A DNA stretch of 64,000 nucleotides from Maratus speciosus. Lineage: Eukaryota; Arthropoda; Arachnida; Araneae; Salticidae. The stretch is taken from contig OZ010792.1 in NCBI GenBank assembly GCA_963932465.1, positions 280,409,836 to 280,473,835 on the forward strand, given 5' to 3'. The notes beneath the pieces were generated by a model, which saw only the letters and a list, made by a program, of their open reading frames with translations, made no database searches and was not told the origin of the DNA. Numbering within the stretch: position 1 is the first letter of the stretch; every line of letters starts with the position of its first letter. Made by a program: the position numbers and the translations under genes. Shown here piece by piece: positions 44,986 through 55,451 of the stretch.

Positions 44986-45171
44986 ACTCTAAGCTAGTAA
45001 CTCGCTTTATACTGATCATGTGAGATGAGATCGCTACACTAGATTAATTTTAACACAATTATTCCAATTGGTAAATAAAACCTGCGATTTATTCTGTTGA
45101 GCTGATTCCTATATCAGACCAGATGCTATGATCAATTAGATCAGCTGGTTGAATTAGGTACTCCAGATTCA

Positions 45172-45250
45172 TCTGGTATAGCTCAGTTGACAGAGCATTG
45201 GTAGCTTCCGCCAAAAGATCCCTGGTTCGAATCCTGGCCTGGACATTTTT
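45172..45250 (+). repeat. tRNA-derived SINE head
   Basis: TATAGCTCAGTTGACAGAGC (A box) and CCCTGGTTCGAATCCTGGCC (B box) are both good. The T-stem has one mismatch, but the acceptor arms (TCTGGTA against CCTGGAC) do not pair, so it is a SINE head or a pseudo-tRNA. Confidence 0.6.
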
Positions 45251-46050
45251 CGCCCACTTAGAAAATTATATCTCAACTACAGGTTATACGAGAATTTCAG
45301 GTACAAACTTCGAGAGAAGGCAGAGCACACTGCAACAAGGAATGTTTGCTTAGAAAATAAAGGCCATATTTCATTTATTCAGTCAAAAATACAGAGGTTA
45401 TCTCTCTGTTATGAACCCGAACATTCTTTCATAATTTTAACAATAATGATACTTTATTGGTATTTTCAACAAAATTGCATTGCTTTCAGAAACATGTGAT
45501 GATATTGCGAAAAGTGCTAAAAAAGCACGTAAGTTCGGTTTGTGACACGGTATTAATGGGAAAGACATTCCGAAATAGGTCTAGTTCAGCACTGCTTGGA
45601 TGCAGATGGTAGACACTTCCAACCTTTATCGCAATATCGTTACATTTTATTTAAAGGATGTTAAATGTGCTACAGTAAGCTAAATTTCGTTAAAATATCT
45701 TCGTTATTGTTACCGATATGAATAAAAAGTTCGTTTGAGTGAGATGTATTTTTGACTGAACACAAAAATGTGCGTCCCTAACTTAGTATATAAAATTTTT
45801 TTGTTGCAATGTGTTCTACCAACTCCCGAAATTTGTACTAAGAATTCCAAGACATGTACAACACATGTGTTATTACCTTTTAAATTTTAATAATAATTCA
45901 TTATTCTGTTATTTACTATCATGGATTTTGTTTTCAGAGTTATATTAATTTCATTTCTTCTCGATATTTATATTATTGGTAACGCTTTATACTAAATTTC
46001 ATAAATCAATAAAAAATATCTCCTTATTCTAAAAAAAAGTAACTAACGCT
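45251..46050. other. AT-rich stretch, possible SINE body at its start
   Basis: No gene recognised. Confidence 0.4.
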
Positions 46051-46051
46051 G

Positions 46052-46252
46052 CACTGTTAAAAATTTGCAGCATTCTGGCAGGTCATTTGACCGTTTTTTC
46101 CGAAAATGTTCACACAGCCGTAATTTTAACACTATTCTGACCATATTATTGGCCATTTTATGGTCAGAATATAGTTAAATTATGGTTATAAAACCGTTTT
46201 TTCAAAAAACGGTCGAATGACCTGCCAGAATGCTGCAAAATTTTTAACAGTG
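46052..46252. mobile_element. 201-bp palindromic MITE
   Basis: CACTGTTAAAAATTTGCAGC at the left and its inverse at the right start arms that pair over about 58 bases. The arms contain ATTCTGGCAGGTCATTTGAC with one change in the partner. The interior also has inverted TTCTGACCAT/ATGGTCAGAA blocks. The target duplication is unclear. Confidence 0.8.
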
Positions 46253-46414
46253 TGTCACCGTCGCCGCCGCCGGTTTTGAATTTTTTTATGACCGGAGGTC
46301 TTTCTTCGTTAATATTAAGAAAAATTTCGCATACGAAAATATGAAAATCGGTGGTATTATAGAGAAATGTTTGATAAACACGTTGATGTAGACAGTTTTG
46401 AAATCGAAGAATTA

Positions 46415-46770
46415 TTTTAAGAGGTATTTAATGCTAAAGTTGGACAAAATCGTTCCATTAAAAAAAAATTTTATAGGAGCAAAAACTGTACATAGGAATT
46501 TAATCATTTTTAGATCATTTTATGCGTCAGAATTTCCCGGTGTGCAGATTGCAGTTAGTTTTTTAATTTTTATCTCTTAAAATTTTAAGAGATATTTAAT
46601 GTCAAAGTTGGTCAAAATCGTACCATTAAAAAAGTTTTATAGGAGCAAAAACTATACATAGGAATTTAATCATTTTTAGATCATTTTATATATTAGAAAT
46701 GGTGTTTAGTGCAGCAAAATGTTAGTTCTCGGTGTGCAGACTGCATTTATTTTTTTAATTTTACTCATTT
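46415..46770. repeat. 168-bp tandem duplication
   Basis: TTTTAAGAGGTATTTAATG at 46415 recurs as TTTTAAGAGATATTTAATG at 46583. AGTTGGNCAAAATCGTNCCA, ATAGGAGCAAAAACT and CATAGGAATTTAATCATTTT follow in both copies. Confidence 0.85.
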
Positions 46771-47569
46771 TTTGAGGTTTTACTTCTATTTTAAATTCAA
46801 ATTTTCAGCATTTCGAGAGATATTTTTTACAGCTTTCAGAAAAGGGTATTATTTTGAATTGTTGCCAAATTTAAAAACAGCGCAAAAAATAATATTTCCT
46901 TCAAATTAAAAATTTATTTACACGTGACTATTATAAATAGACAAAAACTTTCAGATGGGAATTAAATGATTGACTATTAAAAGCAGGAAAATATTGATAA
47001 TTGCGTCATAAAAACTATACTTACACGTGAATTTTAAAAGGGAAAGAAAATTGTAAAATAATAAATTCATTAATATGCGTTAAAAGACGTAAATGAAGGA
47101 AATTACGTCATATTTAAAATTGCCAAACCATAATATTGCCAAACAGTTTAACCCACTAACGCTCAGTGTCATCATTTGAGGATGCTAGACTTAATGGCAA
47201 GAAAGTGCTTTTCACACCAGTAAATATGAAGATAAATATGTACTTTCTTTCGCGAGACAAATTCCTTGATAAAATAGGATGAAAATAACTCTTTTTTTAA
47301 AAGTGGTGGGAAATCCAAAATTTACATTTTAACAAAGATAATAATTTGGGCGTTAATGGGTTTAAATTTAAAAATATACTTGCGCGAGACAATTATTTCA
47401 TATTTTGAGATAATCTTTTAAAACTAATCTATATATCCAAGTTATAATCCAAGTTATTTGTTAATTTTTTAATGGCAAAGCCCGAATGAAACGCATCTCA
47501 TTGGTTATTGAACAGCATTTAATGCATCACCATTCCTATAAGGGGGTTACCATAGGGGATCCCTATTCT
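46771..47569. other. AT-rich stretch
   Basis: No gene recognised. The blocks at 46915-47115 with CACGTGA and ATTACGTCAT recall those near 57640-57815 and 47880-47945, which suggests one dispersed repeat family. Confidence 0.4.
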
Positions 47570-47700
47570 GTCGCCAAATACCGCCAAGTTTCTCGCAAAC
47601 TTGGCGATATATCGCCAAATTTGGCGACGAAAATGCCAACTTAGCGATGCCAACTTAGTGACGCCAACTTAGCGATATCTCTAATATTTCGCCAAATTCC
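47570..47700. repeat. TTGGCGA/TCGCCAA motif cluster with 14-bp tandem repeat
   Basis: A perfect palindrome TTGGCGATATATCGCCAA lies at 47601-47618. A 14-base unit GCCAACTTAGCGAT is repeated three times (47635-47676; the middle copy ends GTGAC). Several other CGCCAA copies occur on both sides. Confidence 0.8.
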
Positions 47701-48164
47701 CATAGACTTTCATTGTAAACCAATAGGGTTTACTTTCTTACAGAAAATCAACATATTCAGATATTTTGAACCAATGAACCAATGCAGATGTTAATGAAGT
47801 GCCTACAAGAGTCGCATTACTCTTGTGTTGAGAATTCTAAGACAGCACAAATAATATTTCCTTTCTAACAACAAAAGTATTTTCATGTGAATATTAAAAA
47901 GAGAAATGGAATTTTGGTGAAAATTACGTCACATTTAAAATGTCTTATTAATTTTTTTTTTTTTTTATAGCGCTGTTAAAAAATACCGGGAGACAAAGAC
48001 TCTGTTTACTTAAATCATTTTATATTAGCTTATTTTCACATGTTTCACTGATCTGATTTAATCAAAGACGAAAACAACCTGTTAACAGGGAGATAGTCAC
48101 TGTTTTATTTAATTATAATTCATTCTTCCGATTTTTTTTAAGCTGATGAAATAGCGTGCTTTTA

Positions 48165-48500
48165 GAGTTTGGGGTGTCTGAACCATAGAACAATTAATAA
48201 AGAGGAACTGACATATCCTTAAAATAGTGAAGCTTCAACTGTAACTGCTGTCACAGGCGTTGCTTACCGCCGGTGGAAAATTCCACCGGTAGATTTATAT
48301 AGAAATTTTCAACTTATTTAAACGCCTTAATATTGCAAAATTTCAGTCATAAATAATGGTAGAAGCCTATTTTCATTTTTACTGGTAGGAGTTTACTTTG
48401 GCGGTTTGGCGGCCCTGCATTTCCGCCATATTATGGCAGCCAGGAAAACAAACTGACACTTTTACAAGGCATACTGACACCAGTAAAAACAAATAGAACT
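48165..48500 (+). repeat. Dispersed repeat, copy 2 (partner 20700-21040)
   Basis: It carries the same ordered blocks as the first copy, plus the perfect palindrome CCGGTGGAAAATTCCACCGG at about 48272-48291. An inverted trace of its start (CTCTTTATTCATAACTT) occurs near 48720-48745, so the whole 48165-48755 segment may be a larger foldback-like unit. Confidence 0.7.
48380..48485. mobile_element. Small inverted-repeat unit (partner of 20901-21025)
   Basis: The ends are TACTGGTAGGAG and CTGACACCAGTA. Confidence 0.4.
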
Positions 48501-48756
48501 TTTTACGTCATTTCTGAGAAAAAACTCCAAGAATAAGACGCAAGACGAAATAATACGATACGATAAGACGAAATTTTCTATTCAATTTTACTGGTGAGAA
48601 GTTTGCCTTTGAGGTAATCAGAAAGTGAGGATCCGATTTAAAAAAAGCAGCCGCCATCTTGTGACAACCGCCTCAGTTACTTCACTCGCAAATGGTAGAC
48701 AGTACACTAAATGTCTCCTCCTCTTTATTCATAACTTCATTGTCTGAACGGGGGTT

Positions 48757-48791
48757 GGCGAGCGTAGCTCATAGGGGGCAGAGCACTCTAG
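48757..48791 (+). repeat. SINE-like A-box sequence at the piggyBac insertion site
   Basis: GCGTAGCTCATAGGGGGCAG followed by AGCAC resembles a tRNA D-arm. No B box is visible beyond the piggyBac element, so it is only a fragment. Confidence 0.35.
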
Positions 48792-48795
48792 TTAA

Positions 48796-49792
48796 CCTTC
48801 CGCCGGGCGCGCCGTTGTAAAAAGTACAACATTAGCTTTCTTTTTTCTTTAAAACAAAATTCAAGAAGTAGAGAGCGTTAATAACCATTTGTATTCGTCT
48901 ATTGGATCTCCATCCTCACTTCTTGAACGTTATTTGCATTTCAGATTGCGCAATTAGCTACACTTATCATTTTAATCTGTGAACATCTGTGTGTTGCGCT
49001 TTCTGCAACGCGCGCCTGCTTGTGAAATTCTCTTTCAGTAGAAACTTTCTCAGAGAAATTTTTCTAAGTCCTTTTAATGGGATTTGAGTTAAAATAATGT
49101 TTAAACAAAAAACGGTATTTTAAAGATAACAACGAAATGGTGGATTATCTAACGAAAATTTTTAATGAAGACATTGATAGTGATAATATTGATATTGAAG
49201 AAGATCTGCAATTCCCTGAATGAGACGAAGATTTGAATGATAAAAATTTAGAAGAGGAAAATCACAGAAGTGACTCTGAAATAAATGCATCTGATAATGA
49301 GATTATTGAAAATAATACTGGCGAATATTTTTACACGGGTAAAGATAAAGTCACAAAATGGAAAAAAAAGAGGAATTCGTAAAACCTCCAAAACCAAGTA
49401 CAAAAATATTATAAAGAAAATGCTAGGACTAACTGCATATGCAAAAAGAACTACTTCTGAAATCGATACTTTTCTAAAATTGATTGATCTAAACATGATT
49501 GCTGAAATAATTGATTGCACTAATAAATATATTTTTTACTTTGTGATTGTAGCAGTAAATAGCATTTTATACATTTAAAATCTCTGCTATAATATATCAA
49601 AACAAAATTAATCTATATATATTACGGGATACTTTCATAAATTGTGATCAGAGATAACTTATATGATATTTGTATGTTAAATTATTTGTAAAAATTAAAA
49701 TATATCAGCAATAATTGAATGCTTTTCCCCTGTTGTACAATTTACAACGCGCGCCCGCCCATGTGATGAAAATTTACGCGCCCGGCGAAAGG
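48796..49792 (+). mobile_element. piggyBac-like deletion derivative (997 bp)
   Basis: TTAA flanks both ends (48792-48795 and 49793-49796). The TIRs are CCTTCCGCCGGGCGCG and, inverted, CCTTTCGCCGGGCGCG, with one mismatch in 16. Subterminal GTTGTAAAAAGTACAAC and GTTGTACAATTTACAAC add further symmetry. A TTAA duplication with these features defines the piggyBac superfamily. The interior encodes only the N-terminal quarter of a transposase, so the element is non-autonomous. Confidence 0.92.
49137..49550 (+). pseudogene. piggyBac transposase, N-terminal remnant
   Basis: The ATG at 49137 starts MVDYLTKIFNEDIDSDNIDI, the acidic N-terminal region, with TGA at 49221-49223. The frame continues through DEDLNDKNLEEENHRSDSE and YFYTGKDKVTKW to a TAA after a frameshift in the A-run near 49360-49370. 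A second frame carries NIIKKMLGLTAYAKRTTSE and DTFLKLIDLNMIAEIIDCTN, the stretch that in full transposases precedes the DDE domain. The catalytic core and C-terminal zinc domain are absent. Confidence 0.85.
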
Positions 49793-49796
49793 TTAA

Positions 49797-50998
49797 GATG
49801 TCTCAGAACTCTTAAAATTGGAAAAAATGAAAAAAAAGGCCATTTTCAACATTTAATATCTTAAAATGTATTTGATTTTAAGACACAATTTTAATTGGAA
49901 TAAAATATATAAGTATTTTCTTTCATTTCATGTAGTTCAAAAATTATAAAATGCTGAATTAGCATTTACAGGGGGCTCCAAACTGTTAGACATTTGAGGA
50001 GCAAAAAATCGGCATAACAGCTTACGCGCACGATAACAAAATAAGTATTGCAACTAAAATGAAAATTATAGTGGCTACTTACACTTCAGATTGTAATAAT
50101 TACCCTGAACCTAAATAAATTTGTATTTAAAGCTTGTTTATATTTTTATTACAAAGTTGTATTTAGCTAATGAAAAATTAAGAAAATTTCAACAGTATAA
50201 TCACCTAAAAAAATATTGTTTTGAACAATAAAAAGGAAATTTAAAGTTCAGTTTATACAGACTAACATGAAACATATATTTTGAAAATTTCATGAAAAAA
50301 TATTCATAAGTTTTTGAGATATCGTGCGCGTTATGCCCAAAAACGTCATTTGGAGAAAAATGGCTTCAAAGTTTCCGAAACGACGCTTCAACTATTGAAC
50401 GTGTATAAATGGAAAAGCCATAATTTCAGTTCTAATAGGAATTTCAAGGAAACAATTATATCAAAATGTTCAGAAAAGATAGGAGTTTAACATCTAAAAA
50501 AATTAAAATTTTGAAAATTTTAAAACTTTAAGAGTCCTGAGACCCCTTAAAGAAAAAAAACTAAGCAAAGAAAATTAAAAGAAAATGCATTATTGGTAGA
50601 TTTCTTATTTACGCATTAGAGTGACTAAGATAATTGTATACTTTCTTAAATGATTTCCAACAATGGAGGTTATGAATTCGCTTGTATGCTTTTTTATGTT
50701 TTATACATCGAAAAATTACCGGACAGTTTCGAGTTTAGACGTTTTGTGCACACTATCTTGAGGAATACGTGCACTTCTGAAATTTCAGGAATGTCAAGGG
50801 CAGGGTTGCCCTTATATTTTTCACAGAATGTTTAATTATTAAGGCAATTAGGGAACCAACAACAAACTGAATATTTTTTTTTTTTTTTGCGATAGTTTTA
50901 CACTTTGTAAAATAAAATGATCCAAATAATCTGTAACAGTAGCATATGACTATGTGGGTTCTATACAATATTACTGTCCATCTATGCAAGAATACACG
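49797..50998. other. AT-rich stretch
   Basis: No gene recognised. Confidence 0.45.
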
Positions 50999-51000
50999 TA

Positions 51001-52560
51001 CACTATATTGCCATTAATGACCGGCAGTTTTCAGTTTTAGACATTTTGTCGAATATTTAGAAATATAGTTGTCAGATTCTTCTGGAATTTCAGAATTAAA
51101 AAGAACAGGTATGACCTCATATTTAGCAATGTCGATTTGATAAGGGGGGCAATTAGGGGGTCAATAAAAAATCAAAGAAAAAAAATAATACTTGGGATCA
51201 CCCTGTAAAATAAAATGCACGAAATGATCTATCGCTACCGAATATAAATAAACAGACATTGTGCAATATATGTATTCTATTGTGTAAGAATAGAACTTAT
51301 ATTAATAGAAATATAGCGATTTATTTAAAAAAAATTAAAAAATTCTTGCATGTTTTTTGCTTATAACATACAGGGTTTTCAACCAAATTTAACGCCGATT
51401 TCAGAAAAATTGACAAAATATAGTAGAAACAATATAGTGCAATTGGAATATAAATATATTAAATATTTTAGGAATATGAGCAGTTGTATGAAATAATTTT
51501 TATCTGCGCATGCGCGAACGATAACAAGGATCATTTTACATAATTTAATAGTCAATTCTATGGAGCAACTTATAAAAAAAATCTAGTCAAATATCGTAAA
51601 AATTCAGAAAGACATCGGCGTTAGAGTGAGCAAATTTTTAGTTGTTCTCTAAAAGCAGCTGAATGATAAGGGATTTTACACAAATTGTCATTTTTTATTA
51701 ACTGACTTTCAGAAAAAAGTTAGTATTTAGTGACTATCAACGAGTAGATTTGGAAAAAATGCTTCGATTTTGATACTTCTTTTGATCATGGTATAGGCTC
51801 GTTCTGGTGGTTATCAGAGAAGAACTAAAGCATCAATAAAAAATGAAAATTAAAAAAAAAAATAAATTAAAAATGACAATTTGTGTAAAATCATTTATCA
51901 TTCAGCTGCTTTTAGAGAACTACTAAAAATTTGCTCACTCTAACGCCGATGTCTTTCTGAATTTTTACGATATTTGACTAGATTTTTTTTATAAGTTGCT
52001 CCATAGAATTGACTATTAAACTATGTAAAATGATCCTTGTTATCGTTCGCGCATGCGCAGATAAAAATTATTTCATACAACTGCTCATATTTCGTAAAAT
52101 ATTTAATATATTTATATTCCAATTGCACTATATTGTTTCTACTATATTTTGTCAATTTTTCTGAAATCGGCGTTAAATTTGGTTGAAACCCCGTATGTTA
52201 TAAGCAAAAAACATGCAAGAATTTTTTAATTTTTTTAAATAAATCGCTATATCTCTATTAATATAAGTTCTATTCTTACACAATTGAATACATATATTGC
52301 ACAATGTCTGTATTTATATTCGGTAGCGATAAATCATTTCGTGCATTTTATTTTACAGGGTGATCCCAAGTATTATTATTTTTCTTTGATTTTTTGCTGT
52401 CCCCCTAATTGCCTCCCTTATCAAATCGACATTGCTAAATATGAGGTCATACCTGGTCTTTTTAATCCTGAAATTCCAGAAGAATCTGACAAGTATATTT
52501 CTAAATATTCGACAAAATGTCTAAAATTGAAAATTGCCGGTCATTAATGGCAATTTAGTG
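51001..52560. mobile_element. Foldback element copy 2
   Basis: Ends CACTATATTGCCATTAATGA and TCATTAATGGCAATTTAGTG, with TA on both sides (50999-51000 and 52561-52562). The arms (51001-51697 and 51865-52560) are inverted copies of about 695 bp. The loop of about 167 bp is the reverse complement of the loop in the copy at 1463-3399. It is uninterrupted and so serves as the reference structure for the family. There is no coding capacity beyond short mirrored ORFs. Confidence 0.9.
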
Positions 52561-52838
52561 TATATATTCATGAAGATATAAAGTTTTAATGAAGGTTAAA
52601 AAAAAAATTCCGCATATCTTTTGTTTATAGCATGTAAGATTTTCAATCCGTTACAGGAAACTTGCCGAAGTACATTAGAAACAATATGCTGCAATTAGAA
52701 TATAAAAATATTAACTATTTGATGAAATATGAGCATTTATAAGCAATCATTTTTAACTGCAGATTCCAAATAATAATAGAAGGATTTTTTCTCCTTCATA
52801 ATTTAGTAGTCAACTAAGCTCATAATATCCTTATACAG

Positions 52839-54320
52839 TAGGGGTGTACAACCTTTTTAAGAGAAGGGCTACTTACAAAAATATCTGGGTTGTCGATGGC
52901 CACATGAGTAACACGGAGAGAATTCTATTTCGAGGAGGTGATCTGTGACTTATAATCGGATGAAAATTATGATTTCAGAGGTGGTGTGTGGGGGAGTTTT
53001 GCCCCTCTAGGTTTCCCTACCCAGCCAACATATCCAATTCTGCTGGTAAGGCTGGTAGGCTGTAATCAGTGATTACATTTGTATATAGAGAGTAAATTTT
53101 GCTTTTTTAAAAATACTAAAAAACAAACATAGGCATCAAAATGGCAAGTGCCAAAATTAAAATGTGAACTTTATGAACGAAGGAGGGAGCAGAAGCCTAT
53201 CAGCGAAATTTGCGATTTTTCCGCGCCTGGTCAACGAAATGTGCGATTCTTCCGAGCCTCATCGACAAAATTCGCGGTTTTTCCGAAGTCGGTCGACAAA
53301 ATTCGCGATTTTTCCTCACCTGATCGACAAAATTCGTTATTTTTTGTGCCCGAACAACAAAATTCGCGATTTTTCGGAGCCCGATTGACAAAACTCGCGA
53401 CTTTTCCGTGCCCGATCGAAGAAATTTCCGATTTTTCCGCGCCTGCTCGACGAAATTTGCGATTTCCGCTCCTAATCGTTGAAATTTACGATTTGTTTTC
53501 ACCGATCAACGAAATTCTCCTTTTTTCTCGCGATAAACAGACAAAGTATGCGATTTTTTCGCAACTCATCAACAAAATTTGCAAGTTTTCTGCTCATTAT
53601 CAACAAACTCGATTTTTCAGTGTCCGATCAACGAAATTTGTGATTTTTCCGCGCCTGATCGACAAAATTCGAGATTTTTTTCTTGCCCGACCAACGAAAT
53701 TCGTGATTTTTCAGAGCCCGATTGACATAACTCGCGATTTTTTCGTGCCTGATCGACGAAATTTGCGATTTTTTCGCGCCTGATCGAAAAGATTTGCGAT
53801 TTTTCCGCGCTTAATCAACAAAATTTGCGTTTTTTTATCGCGAGAAACAGGCGATTTTTCCACAGTCGATCAACAAAATTTGCAATTTTTCCTCGTATCA
53901 TCAACAAACTGACGAATTTTCCGTGCCCGATTAACGAAATTTGCGATTTTTCCGCGCCTGACCGACAAAATTCGCTATTTTTTCTTGTCCGATCAACGAA
54001 ATTCGCTATTTTTCTGAGCTCGATCGACAAAACTCGCGATTTTTCCGTCCCTGATCGACAAAACTCGTGATTTTTCTGTGACCGATCGGCGAAATGTGCT
54101 ATTTTTTTAGCGCCTCATTGACAAAATGCGCGATATTTTTCGCGTCAGATGAACAAAATTCTTAACTGATTCGCGATTCTTAACTGACTAATGAAATTTT
54201 CGATTTTCCCCCGACAAATTGAGGAAATTCGCGATTTTTTCCCGCGATTTGGACAAAAATTGCAACTTTTTTCCATTTATAAATTGACGAAATTCGCGGG
54301 TCACAGGTTGTACATCCCTA
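52839..54320. mobile_element. hAT-like non-autonomous element carrying a minisatellite (1482 bp)
   Basis: TTATACAG occurs immediately before (52831-52838) and after (54321-54328), a perfect 8-bp target duplication. The termini TAGGGGTGTACAACCT and (inverted) TAGGGATGTACAACCT form a 16-bp TIR with one mismatch. An 8-bp duplication with short TIRs is diagnostic of the hAT superfamily. About three quarters of the interior is a 31-bp tandem array. No transposase sequence was found. Confidence 0.85.
53196..54298. repeat. 31-bp minisatellite (about 35 units) inside the hAT-like element
   Basis: The unit begins GCGATTTTTCCGCGCCTGAT and continues CGACAAAATTC. Consecutive units measured from 53207 are 31, 31, 31, 31, 30 and 31 bases. 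Variants alternate CGACAAAATTC and CAACGAAATTT. Since 31 is not a multiple of 3, each frame cycles through three translations, which produces long but meaningless ORFs on both strands (for example a 211-codon frame at 53148-53783). Confidence 0.95.
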
Positions 54321-54328
54321 TTATACAG

Positions 54329-55220
54329 GCTATATAACATATTATACAATTTATCTGTATGATGATGATAAAGCGAGAAGAAGTTTTCAGAATTTTCTTG
54401 GGGGGCGAGGGAGTATCCTTGATGGGAGCTAAAAGGTTTTGTATATTCTTTTGGGCACATCTGAGAAGCTATTCATGCAGTTTTATTTTCAGATATTTTA
54501 AAAAATATACAAAGTACTTGACAAAGTTAATGATAAGTGTGTCTCATTGAATGTTGCAAGAGCAAGGGTTTACCATACATTTTTATACTTATTAATTTCG
54601 GTGCTTAAAGGGTTTTTAAATAAAACTGTTTCTATTTCCGCCAAATGTGACAAGTTATTTTGGCTTTTGTGCAACTTTTTAAAAAAGAAAAATAATTTGA
54701 TATATGACATATATTTTGAAATATCAAAGGGGCAATCCCCCTCCCCCCTCAATTGCTTTCACCGAATGGTGCCCCTGTACAAAACATGTTTAATATTATG
54801 TCCACTACAGTCTGCTACCATTTTGATTCAATAACATAGCATGTTCAGTGGTTGATTGTATTATATATGTCGGGAAATTACGTGCAGGGAGTGATATGTG
54901 TATTAAAGACCGAAAAAATATCTTATGAGATCACGGTAGGCAAAACTTTATATATATATATATATACATATATTTTCCCAAAGAAAAAAAAATGTCATCA
55001 TCTCTATATGGCACTCCCAGATTTCAGAGCTTTCAGTTGAATAGTTTTTGCTGCGGACCTCTCGGAAATGTTTAGTTTAATTTGGGATATTTTGTACAAA
55101 CAGGTATTCAAGAAAAATTAAAAATGAAATCTAAATAAAGCACAAAATAAATTATAAATAGAATGCTTATGTACTACTTAATCGATAAAAAGAAGAAGAA
55201 AACCTCTTTCTTTTATTACG
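54329..55220. other. AT-rich stretch
   Basis: A (TA)n tract lies near 54950-54966. No gene recognised. Confidence 0.45.
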
Positions 55221-55225
55221 AAACT

Positions 55226-55303
55226 CCTATAAATCTAGAATTACGTCTGAACTTTTGTCTAGACCTATAAATCTAGAATTACGTCTGAACTTTTGTCTAG
55301 ACC
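55226..55303. repeat. 38-bp tandem duplication
   Basis: CCTATAAATCTAGAATTACG and the next 18 bases occur twice in a row (starts 55226 and 55264), with no mismatch seen. Confidence 0.95.
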
Positions 55304-55451
55304 AGGGAAAGCGTATATTTTGGCATCTGTGTGCCATTTGGTACAGAAAAGATATTTTACGTGATCATGACATGCAAACAATTAGAAAATTTAGTGCATG
55401 AAATAATAATGAATCAAAATTATTTAAAATTCTGTTTATAGGATTTAATAA

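Noticed and set aside
45172..45250. Functional tRNA gene
   Set aside because: A and B boxes are good but the acceptor arms do not pair, so a SINE head is more likely.
53148..53783. 211-codon ORF with a repeated FSAPxRxxxRFF-like pattern
   Set aside because: It is a by-product of the 31-bp minisatellite. Similar open frames exist on the opposite strand and there is no independent coding evidence.
53196..54298. CRISPR-like array
   Set aside because: Units are contiguous 31-mers with no unique spacers, and the DNA is eukaryotic.
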